Source: Shewanella gaetbuli (GTDB lineage: Bacteria; Pseudomonadota; Gammaproteobacteria; Enterobacterales; Shewanellaceae). From it: DNA of 64,000 nt. The stretch is from positions 1 to 64,000 of the forward strand of contig NZ_JAKIKP010000001.1 of NCBI RefSeq assembly GCF_023284065.1, given 5' to 3'. Numbering within the stretch: position 1 is the first letter of the stretch; every line of letters starts with the position of its first letter. The notes under the pieces are model-generated. The model saw nothing but the letters and a program-made list of their open reading frames with translations, had not been told where the DNA came from and made no database searches. This document shows, piece by piece, positions 49,386 through 56,354 of the stretch. The translations under genes and the position numbers were made by a program.

Positions 49386-50210
49386 TTATTTATTTGAATC
49401 TGTAGTTTTACTGAGCTCCTGTTTTAGCTGAGATATTTCATTTAACATTTTTTGTTGGTTTTGCTCCATTTGTTGTTGATTAGCTTCCATTCGTTCCAGT
49501 ATTTGATCTAATTCATTTTTAATCATTTCTTGTTGTGACTCTTTACGCTCTTTTTCATCTGGGGCGACAAACACTGATGCCATATAACCTGAAATTACCC
49601 CGAAAAAGCTTACGCCACTTACAATGACAATACCGCCAATTACATGGCCTAACGTGCTAACAGGATAAAAGTCACCGTAACCTACAGTAGAAATAGTCAC
49701 TAATGCCCACCAGATAGCTTGTTCGGCGGTATGAATGTTCGCCCCTTCAACCCCGCTTTCAACAATTAAAATCAGCACAGAAGCATTAGCTAAAATCATT
49801 ACCATTGCCAACAGCAAGCTGGCTAAAGTGGTTTGTTTACGTTGTCTTAATAAAGGCCAAATGAATGAGCGGCTCATTTTGATTAAACGGATAACCCGTA
49901 ATATCTGGAAAACACGGGCAATTCTTAACGCTTCGATGGCGGGAATACTGGCGACAAAATCTATCCAATGATGGGTCAGGTAATATTTTTTATCTCTCGC
50001 TTTGTATAAGCCCCAAAAAAAACGGCTCATAAAAATAACGCAAATACTGGTGTCGATATATAGCAATACCCGGTAGGTTTCTTTGTCTAATTTACCAAAG
50101 GTAAGTGCTAGAACAATAACGACTGAAAAGAATGACAAGATCATCATGACAAAATCAAAAGGGTCGAGAGTGTGGAGGTTTTTAGTGGACCAACGTTTTG
50201 ATTTGAACAT
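49386..50210 (-). CDS. Voltage-gated-type potassium channel
   Basis: A 274-residue six-helix channel. The S4-like segment RIARVFQILRVIRLIK (about residue 95) carries evenly spaced Arg, and the pore filter TVGYGD (about residue 180) is typical of K+ selectivity. The C-terminus is a Gln/Glu-rich coiled coil (about 228-265) that probably assembles the tetramer. It lies at the 3' end of the PspA/DUF2491 cluster but follows a terminator, so it may be expressed partly by readthrough. Channels of this type accompany YjfJ/PspA operons elsewhere. Confidence 0.9.
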   Translation of the reverse strand: MFKSKRWSTKNLHTLDPFDFVMMILSFFSVVIVLALTFGKLDKETYRVLLYIDTSICVIFMSRFFWGLYKARDKKYYLTHHWIDFVASIPAIEALRIARVFQILRVIRLIKMSRSFIWPLLRQRKQTTLASLLLAMVMILANASVLILIVESGVEGANIHTAEQAIWWALVTISTVGYGDFYPVSTLGHVIGGIVIVSGVSFFGVISGYMASVFVAPDEKERKESQQEMIKNELDQILERMEANQQQMEQNQQKMLNEISQLKQELSKTTDSNK

Positions 50211-50246
50211 GAATAAATCCGTTTACAAGTGAATAAGGGCTATCAT

Positions 50247-50276
50247 AAAAAATGCGCTAGGGATAAGTCTAGCGCA
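50247..50276 (-). terminator. Rho-independent terminator between the RHH-like gene and the channel
   Basis: A perfect 8-bp stem (tgcgctag / ctagcgca) with an 8-nt loop, followed on the minus strand by six T. It lies about 60 bp past the stop at 50338 and 36 bp before the channel start. Confidence 0.82.
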
Positions 50277-50337
50277 AGTCTGAAGTAATTGATTCTAGTT
50301 TGTAAAACAATCAGCTGGAATAAGCTCAGAACTGAGA

Positions 50338-50664
50338 TTATTTCTTATCAACAAAATGGACTAAATCATCTAATACACGTTTTTTTATTTCTAGCTGTGC
50401 GTCAGACGGTAAACCATACTTTTCTGCCAGAATCACGTAATCTTCGCCGCTAAGAGAAACGGTTAGACGAGGTCTTTTAGGACGCTTAGAAACAGACAGG
50501 CCCAAAATAGTGCGAATTTGATCTGATGGACTCACACCGCGATCAAGTGCAGCTTTACGAATTGAGTATTGAAACTTTTCATCAATATCAAATGCCACTT
50601 GAGTTGCTTTAGCGGCTTTTTGGTTATTTAGCCATTTCTCCGGTAACGGCTTTCCTTTACTCAT
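50338..50664 (-). CDS. Small protein, possible tandem ribbon-helix-helix DNA binder
   Basis: A 108-residue basic protein that I do not recognise by name. Residues ~22-54 (QVAFDIDEKFQYSIRKAA, then GVSPSDQIRTIL) have the strand-helix-turn-helix pattern of CopG/Arc repressors. Residues ~63-100 (LTVSLSGEDYVILAEKYGL, then KKRVLDDL) repeat the pattern. A basic linker KRPKRPR joins them. It is the last gene before the terminator in the DUF2170-PspA-DUF2491 unit, 18 bp from its neighbour. It could be the autoregulator for the palindromes upstream; this is inference. Confidence 0.55.
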   Translation of the reverse strand: MSKGKPLPEKWLNNQKAAKATQVAFDIDEKFQYSIRKAALDRGVSPSDQIRTILGLSVSKRPKRPRLTVSLSGEDYVILAEKYGLPSDAQLEIKKRVLDDLVHFVDKK

Positions 50665-50682
50665 TAAGACAGATCTCCTTAA

Positions 50683-51336
50683 TTAGCTTGCTGGCCAGTA
50701 GTCTCTAATGTCAGTGAGTGGACGGTATAGGGTTAACATGACTTCGGTATCGCCGCCTTCATAGACTTCAATATCAAGGGCGTGAGTGTCGTCATTGTTG
50801 ACTAATGAATAGCTTTCAAAGGCTTCACCTCGTTGACCATTCTCGTCTTGTGGTGGCGTGAGGTTGCGATAATCTTCACGATGGAAATAACCAAATCCAG
50901 CAAATTCTACCTGATGGTAGTCTTGTGCTAGCCATTGACCAAACTCTTCAGCTAATTCTGTAGAAAGCGTTTGTGGTGTTAGGTTTGCCTGACCCGGCTC
51001 TTCAAATATTTCAGCAAAAGCATCAAGATCAAACAGTTGTTCAACCACTGCGCGGTTTACTTTGATTGAAAAACTCAGGTATGACTCGTCTTCAACGATA
51101 AAAGACATAAAGATAGGGTTTGCACCATGCCCACGTAGCATGAATTCACATTGTTGAGAGCGTTGATATTCATAGGTGTGAATCGCCTCAACTTTTAGCT
51201 GCTGCCCACGCAATTGCGCGGGCAGAGCAAAACTGTCATCAAGGGTTAACATATCACCCTTGAGCAGTTTAGTGGGATGGTCAAGCTGACGTTTTGGAGC
51301 TTCTTTTTTGCCAAATAGGCCGCTTAAAAATCCCAT
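50683..51336 (-). CDS. DUF2491 family protein (YjfK-like)
   Basis: A 217-residue soluble protein with an N-terminus (MGFLSGLFGKK) like that of many phage-shock-linked proteins. It has alternating strands and a conserved aromatic C-terminal region (RPLTDIRDYWP). It resembles E. coli YjfK and shares its place directly after the PspA homologue. Biochemical function is unknown. It starts 6 bp after the yjfJ-like stop, so the two are coupled. Confidence 0.82.
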   Translation of the reverse strand: MGFLSGLFGKKEAPKRQLDHPTKLLKGDMLTLDDSFALPAQLRGQQLKVEAIHTYEYQRSQQCEFMLRGHGANPIFMSFIVEDESYLSFSIKVNRAVVEQLFDLDAFAEIFEEPGQANLTPQTLSTELAEEFGQWLAQDYHQVEFAGFGYFHREDYRNLTPPQDENGQRGEAFESYSLVNNDDTHALDIEVYEGGDTEVMLTLYRPLTDIRDYWPAS

Positions 51337-51342
51337 AGTCGA

Positions 51343-52032
51343 TTAACCTTTACGTGCTTTAATGCGATCTAGTACTGCATTGGCATTTGACTTTTGCTCA
51401 CCAATTCCTGCTTCAGCTAACTTCGCATGTAGCGACTTGTCGCTGTTTTCTTCGGCTAAAGTTTCAGAGGCTTTTAAGCGATCATCAAATTGCTGCTGAC
51501 GGGCTTTAATGCGCTCTAATGAGTCTTTAGCGTTAAGCAGTTTTGAGTTGCTAGAGGCAAAAGAGTCAGTAATCGTTGCGGTTGCTTTTTGCACGCTTTC
51601 AGTGGTTTTCACCATGCTTAATTGACGTTGGTAATCCGATAACTGACGCTCAGTTTTCTTCACCAATTCTTTTAAGCGTGTAGCGTGAGAACTAAAGCTA
51701 TCATTTGCACTTTGTTGTTCTGCTAACTCTTGGTCGAGTTGCGAAATTTTCTCAGCTACTTCAATGGCTAATGCTTCGTTTTCTTTTTCTAAAGCTTGAA
51801 CAGCATAGCCTTCATGTTCGGCAATGCTACGCTTTAGTCGGTCAACTTCACGACTAGCCTGCATTTCTTTGGCCATTACATCGGTAAGTTCACGCTTGGC
51901 TTTAGTTAAATGCTTTTCTGCATCGCGAATTTCTTGTTCAAAAATACGGGTAGAGTTGGCATCAACAATGCTTTGGCCTACTTCAGTTGCACCACCACGA
52001 AACGCGGTAAGGATTTTATTTAAAATGCCCAT
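51343..52032 (-). CDS. PspA/IM30 family protein (YjfJ-like)
   Basis: A 229-residue, almost entirely helical protein. The N-terminal amphipathic helix (MGILNKILTAFRGGATE) and long coiled coils (about 30-180) match the ESCRT-III-like PspA/Vipp1 fold, and the LAEAGIG segment near the C-terminus is shared with E. coli YjfJ. Such proteins bind stressed membranes and form rods or rings. It sits between DUF2170 and DUF2491 genes, the YjfIJK order. No PspF/PspB/PspC is present, so this is not the classical psp operon. Confidence 0.9.
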   Translation of the reverse strand: MGILNKILTAFRGGATEVGQSIVDANSTRIFEQEIRDAEKHLTKAKRELTDVMAKEMQASREVDRLKRSIAEHEGYAVQALEKENEALAIEVAEKISQLDQELAEQQSANDSFSSHATRLKELVKKTERQLSDYQRQLSMVKTTESVQKATATITDSFASSNSKLLNAKDSLERIKARQQQFDDRLKASETLAEENSDKSLHAKLAEAGIGEQKSNANAVLDRIKARKG

Positions 52033-52042
52033 AGTTGACTCC

Positions 52043-52456
52043 TTATTTCAAAAACTCTGTGAGTTCGTCGATAACTTCCAAACAGTTGTCTGAAAGTACT
52101 GCTAATTCTTGCTCAATTTCTTCCATGCTAGAACCGACTGATAATGCACCGTATACCACGTATTTATCATCAATTTTGGCAAATGAAGACAGTGGCATCG
52201 GGATGTTTAGCTCTAACATGGTTTCAAACATTTCAGCACGGCGAGCTTGATTGACTTCATCTTCTCCCCATAAATAGCTGATACATAAAATTTGGTTGTC
52301 GGTAACTGAAACAAATACTGGAATTTCTTCACGTCCCGCAACATTGACTTGTAAAACTTCAACGTCACCGTCAATGGGGTAACAATCAAATTGGAAGCCA
52401 GTTTGGCTTTTGTCACAAAGACCATTTAAATGGTTAGCAATAGTATGAATGTTCAT
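52043..52456 (-). CDS. DUF2170 family protein (YjfI-like)
   Basis: A 137-residue protein resembling E. coli YjfI (DUF2170). Hallmarks are the N-terminal HTIANHLNGL, the strand REEIPVFVSVTDNQILC, and the acidic SSMEEIEQELAVLSDN helix near the C-terminus. Function is unknown. AAAGGAC precedes its ATG, and a promoter with two palindromic operators lies immediately upstream. It is 10 bp from the PspA homologue. Confidence 0.82.
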   Translation of the reverse strand: MNIHTIANHLNGLCDKSQTGFQFDCYPIDGDVEVLQVNVAGREEIPVFVSVTDNQILCISYLWGEDEVNQARRAEMFETMLELNIPMPLSSFAKIDDKYVVYGALSVGSSMEEIEQELAVLSDNCLEVIDELTEFLK

Positions 52457-52470
52457 AGTTGTCCTTTATT

Positions 52471-52518
52471 GACATATTATGTCTGAGTTAAAGATAGCAT
52501 TGAGACATAATATGTCAA
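52471..52518 (-). promoter_or_regulatory. Promoter with two palindromic operators upstream of the DUF2170-PspA-DUF2491 unit
   Basis: On the minus strand: -35 TTGACA (52518-52513), 16-bp spacer, -10 TATCTT (52496-52491). One 13-bp palindrome, GACATAwTATGTC, overlaps the -35 (52504-52516), and a second copy covers the expected start of transcription (52471-52483). Their centres are 33 bp apart, about three helical turns. This placement is typical of repression. Confidence 0.75.
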
Positions 52519-52533
52519 GCACTATCTGATCCA

Positions 52534-54306
52534 TTAAAAAAGATTCATCACTTCGTTTTCTGACCATGCCGCTAAGTGGTAGTGGTATAGCTGCAACGAA
52601 CCGATGTGATTAACGTTAACCTTGTCTGCGTCTTGGTAATAATTGGCTGGGAACTCAAAAGCGCCGTTGACTAAACCTAAAGTTAACCAGTCATTTTCTA
52701 TGGGAAGCTGAGTTAAATTAGCTAATCTTTGCTGTGGGCCTAGCCCTTGTTTAGTGGCGATGCTCCAACCCCACTCTCCAAAGCTGGGTACATTGTGATG
52801 ATACTGATTAACCTTAAATCCAGCTGATTTTAGGGTCTTGCCAATGGAAATAAAGGCATTTGGCGCATGGTAAGGCGAGGTCGATTGTACGGTAACCACG
52901 CCATCTGCACTAAGTAGCTCGTTGAGCTTTTGGTAAAATAAATCGGAATACAGCTTGTTTAAATCTGGATGGCTGGGGTCCGGTAAATCCACAATAATGG
53001 CATCAAAATGCTGGTTGTTAGCAATTAGGTTATCGACCCCATTAAAGGCGTCATCATTAATAATCTCTACTCTGGGGTCATTTAAGCTATCGGCGTTAAG
53101 TGCCAACATTGCCGTGCTCAAAAATTTAGGCATATCATCAGGAGGTGACTTAAACAGGCTAACAAGATCTTTATCTAAATCCATCAGTGTGACGGACTTA
53201 GGGTTCCATTCCAGTACCTGTTTTAAGCCTAAACCATCGCCGCCGCCAATAATGAGTACATTATCGTGCCGCGCACTGGCTGCTAAAGTTGGGTGAACTA
53301 AAAAGTGATGATAAATATGTTCATCATTGCTGGAAAATTGCAGTCGCCCATTAATATATAAATTATAAACCGGCGCTAAACCATTGCCTCTTAACCGTTC
53401 GGTAAAAGTCAGTTGCTGAAAACGAGTGGCTTTGGCATAAACTACTTTATCTTTATAAAGCAGGTTATTGAAATGCTGCTCCCATTGTGGGCCTTTACTG
53501 GCCAATAAACCAATTAAAATACTGGCAATAATATGGCCGATTAACAGGAGTTTTGCATGGTTAATTTGTTGCCAAAAACGCCAAATAAACACTAGCCCTG
53601 CCAACAAGTTAACACTAGCTGTTAATGCCGCAGCAAGTTGAATGTCGATGGCTAGCATAAAGCCGACCCATATAGCAGCACCTATGCCAGCACCAATGTA
53701 ATCAGCGCCATAAATTGTGCCTGCATTATGCAGCAAGTGTGCTTCTGACAACGACTGCCTAACACGAGCAATTAGCGGAATTTCCATGCCAATCATTAAG
53801 CCTAAAATGACTCCCCAAACATAAGGTAAGTATTCGCTTAACGCTTGTAATATGGCAATAAAGCCGCCGTTAGGAAGTTGGTCAGGCGGTAATCCAAGGT
53901 TATTGGCAATGGCTAATGGGAGTTGCTGGCCAAAACCAATCACTGCGGCGGTAATGATAATGGCGAATGAGCCACACAGTGCCACGGTAAGCTCTAACAT
54001 GGCAAAGCCGGTAAAGGCGCACTTAATTTTACGCGCCGCAAAAGCACCAACGCCCATTGAGACAATCATTAAGCCTATCATGGTGTAGATTGCCGCTTCT
54101 AACGCCCCTAAAATTCGCCCAGCATAGTGGGATAATAGGTACTCATAAATTAACCCACAGCCAGCAAGCAGCGCCATGATGCCTAATAAAAGAGCATCAT
54201 CAAACCAAGTAATTGAATGGGATAAACGTGAGGGGGCTTCATCACTTTGCTTGAAGCCCTCCGAGGTAGATTGAGGTTGTTTTGCTTCAAGCAAAGAGTC
54301 AGACAT
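52534..54306 (-). CDS. Membrane-fused aminopropyltransferase (spermidine synthase-like)
   Basis: A 590-residue protein. The N-terminal half has about seven predicted membrane helices; the C-terminal half is a spermidine synthase-like domain with SAM/dcSAM site LIIGGGDGLGLKQVLEW (about 350), acidic LMDLDKDLV, and DLPDPSHPDLNKLYS (about 439), which carries the expected catalytic Asp. Fusions of this sort occur in envelope-stress operons. Substrate may be a polyamine or another amine; not determined. It is 5 bp from the DUF350 gene, so co-translated. Confidence 0.88.
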   Translation of the reverse strand: MSDSLLEAKQPQSTSEGFKQSDEAPSRLSHSITWFDDALLLGIMALLAGCGLIYEYLLSHYAGRILGALEAAIYTMIGLMIVSMGVGAFAARKIKCAFTGFAMLELTVALCGSFAIIITAAVIGFGQQLPLAIANNLGLPPDQLPNGGFIAILQALSEYLPYVWGVILGLMIGMEIPLIARVRQSLSEAHLLHNAGTIYGADYIGAGIGAAIWVGFMLAIDIQLAAALTASVNLLAGLVFIWRFWQQINHAKLLLIGHIIASILIGLLASKGPQWEQHFNNLLYKDKVVYAKATRFQQLTFTERLRGNGLAPVYNLYINGRLQFSSNDEHIYHHFLVHPTLAASARHDNVLIIGGGDGLGLKQVLEWNPKSVTLMDLDKDLVSLFKSPPDDMPKFLSTAMLALNADSLNDPRVEIINDDAFNGVDNLIANNQHFDAIIVDLPDPSHPDLNKLYSDLFYQKLNELLSADGVVTVQSTSPYHAPNAFISIGKTLKSAGFKVNQYHHNVPSFGEWGWSIATKQGLGPQQRLANLTQLPIENDWLTLGLVNGAFEFPANYYQDADKVNVNHIGSLQLYHYHLAAWSENEVMNLF

Positions 54307-54311
54307 AATTA

Positions 54312-55211
54312 TTAAGCCATTAACGCCGTTAAGATAAGTGCCACTGCGATACTGATAGCCATTTCGACTGCTGCAATACCAATATTGTGCTGTTGCTCAA
54401 CTTCTTCTGCCAAGTTAATGCCGGCAAGTACGAGCTTTTTCACTATGGTGATGATGACACTCATTAGAATTAACATCACAAACGAGAACGCTAACCAACC
54501 AATAATGTTGCTTACGTAAGCAGATGGAATGTAAATAATAAAGTGGCTAGCAGCATTAAAGCTTAATGCCATAGCGATCATGTAACCACTGTGTCGTAGC
54601 GCTAAAGCTGTTTGACCTTGTTGCAAGGCTTGTTGCATTGATGCGCCTTGATTGCGTTTAGCGTAACGGTTCTCACGGACACGAGTTAGTATCACTAACA
54701 CTAATTGTGAGACTAAAAATGCACTAAAGATGGCGATGAAAGTATCAATAGTAATGTCTTCTGCCCACATTAATACCGCGCGAATAATAATGGCGGTAGC
54801 AATAGCTGATGCGGCATCTACCACAGCAACAGAGACGTTGCCTTTTAGAATTTCTTCATTTTTAGGAAATTCATTTAAGGCAATTTTGTCATGTAAAAAG
54901 CGTCCAAGTCGAATTAACACTAGACCAAAAACACCATAAGCCGTCATGCCTATGGCCTCAATGGTATAAGAGGTTGCTGCTTCACCGGTGATTGCGCCAG
55001 TAAGCACAATACCTAATGCTGCAACGACACCTGCAGTGCTGATCCCAAATGCAAAATTGTCGCGTTCGGCAAGCTCTTGAGTACTATTTACCTTTACCGA
55101 CCAACCTTGTAAATAGCGCATAAAGGCAAGTAAAACGATGGCAATGGCTAAGTCGATTGCCAGAATAATCAGTAGTGGCTCTGTGATGCCATATTGTTGA
55201 AGAAATGTCAT
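54312..55211 (-). CDS. DUF350 inner-membrane protein (YjfL-like, tandem)
   Basis: A 299-residue protein with about eight hydrophobic helices in two similar halves, each resembling a DUF350 unit (compare AYGVFGLVLIRLGRFLHDK with IGWLAFSFVMLILMSV). E. coli YjfL has one such unit. It lies between the lipoprotein gene and the aminopropyltransferase. DUF350 proteins often accompany PspA homologues and amine-modifying enzymes; transport or sensing is possible but unproven. Confidence 0.85.
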   Translation of the reverse strand: MTFLQQYGITEPLLIILAIDLAIAIVLLAFMRYLQGWSVKVNSTQELAERDNFAFGISTAGVVAALGIVLTGAITGEAATSYTIEAIGMTAYGVFGLVLIRLGRFLHDKIALNEFPKNEEILKGNVSVAVVDAASAIATAIIIRAVLMWAEDITIDTFIAIFSAFLVSQLVLVILTRVRENRYAKRNQGASMQQALQQGQTALALRHSGYMIAMALSFNAASHFIIYIPSAYVSNIIGWLAFSFVMLILMSVIITIVKKLVLAGINLAEEVEQQHNIGIAAVEMAISIAVALILTALMA

Positions 55212-55223
55212 TGTTAGTCCTAC

Positions 55224-56189
55224 TTATTTTCCACGGCTAATACCGCGAGTGGTGCGGCTACTTGAATTACGGAAACTACTGGTTTTAGAGTAGTTTGAGC
55301 GAAATTTATTACTGGCGGTACGCGTTGTAGTACTGGCTTTTGGCGCACTCGCACTTTGGCGAGATAAGCTGGTTGAGCCCGTACGTGTTTTAGCATAAGG
55401 GCTATTAAATCGCTTGCCTTGGCTTTCAAAACGCTTTTTAGTTTGTTCAAAAGTCTTCGCTTGAGCCGTAGCTTGTTTTGGCGAGGTATAACGATAGCGC
55501 CCTACATCATTGTAGTAGCTATAACCTCGACGGTTAGACCAATTGTCGTAATAAATAGGGCGTTGGAAGATATTAGAAAACATGGCATACATGCCATACC
55601 ATGCCCAAAAAGAAGTCCCGCTCGAGTTTGTTTGCCAACTGCCGTAAGAAGGGTTACCCACCAATTGGCTGCCAGCGCCAAAGTCTTCATTACCATTGGC
55701 AAGTGCTGCCGCTTCACGGCTAATAGAGTTAACCCTTGCCAGCTTGCCATTGGATAGGTCGGCAACAACGTTGACCGGATCAGACAGCATATCGTTGTAT
55801 AAGCTCATATCAGTAGCTTGATAAACGTTTTCAGCTTCTGCTAACTGTTGATCTAAATCGACATAGTTTGCAGCATTAGCTAAATCAGCATGACGACGTA
55901 CTAATGACTGATACATTGGCCCAGTCGTTGACGCATCAAGAGCCAATTCGTTTAATAGCGGTACTAAATCAGGACTCTGACTGGAAAGTAGCTGAGTGTA
56001 TTGTTTTAGTAAGGTGGCATTACGTAATTGACCATTCTCTAACCCTGATTTTAACTGTGTCAGTCGTTGAGCGGTTAATTGCTGATATTTTTCAATTTGC
56101 TCAGGTCTATCGTCGCCACAACCGGTTAGGCTTATTCCGATAAAAAGCATGATGAAAAATGTGAATACACGGGGGAACTTACCAGCCAT
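55224..56189 (-). CDS. Lipoprotein at the head of the stress-like cluster
   Basis: I chose the ATG at 56189, with GGAG 5-6 nt upstream; an earlier in-frame ATG lacks a site. The product is 321 residues with lipobox LTGC (Cys about 24), a helical region (30-130), an aromatic stretch rich in Trp/Tyr (about 185-235) and a Ser/Thr/Arg tail of low complexity. I do not recognise the family. It leads the unit with DUF350 and the aminopropyltransferase, behind a promoter carrying the cluster palindrome. A periplasmic or outer-membrane sensor is one possibility. Confidence 0.75.
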   Translation of the reverse strand: MAGKFPRVFTFFIMLFIGISLTGCGDDRPEQIEKYQQLTAQRLTQLKSGLENGQLRNATLLKQYTQLLSSQSPDLVPLLNELALDASTTGPMYQSLVRRHADLANAANYVDLDQQLAEAENVYQATDMSLYNDMLSDPVNVVADLSNGKLARVNSISREAAALANGNEDFGAGSQLVGNPSYGSWQTNSSGTSFWAWYGMYAMFSNIFQRPIYYDNWSNRRGYSYYNDVGRYRYTSPKQATAQAKTFEQTKKRFESQGKRFNSPYAKTRTGSTSLSRQSASAPKASTTTRTASNKFRSNYSKTSSFRNSSSRTTRGISRGK

Positions 56190-56294
56190 GTTTTCTCCAA
56201 GTGTTATATAATTCATGTGCATAGAGCATATTTTTTAATGCGCGTTTGCTACAGGGTATAGTATCTTGACTATATTCGGTATCTTCAATATCAA

Positions 56295-56323
56295 GATATA
56301 GCATTCTTGACATATTATGTCTA
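56295..56323 (-). promoter_or_regulatory. Promoter with palindromic operator upstream of the lipoprotein-DUF350-aminopropyltransferase unit
   Basis: On the minus strand: TAGACA (56323-56318), 17-bp spacer, TATATC (56300-56295). The palindrome GACATAwTATGTC covers 56309-56321, between and over the -35. The stretch AATGCTAT after it also recurs in the promoter at 52.5 kb. A further 8-bp dyad (tatcttga / tcaagata) lies at 56262-56298. Confidence 0.7.
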
Positions 56324-56354
56324 ATGTAGAATTGGATTAAAGGACAATTATCCC

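Noticed and set aside
56308..56333. glnE promoter using TTGACA at 56308 and TAGAAT
   Set aside because: The spacer would be only 14 bp; the TTGACA is better explained as part of the palindrome.
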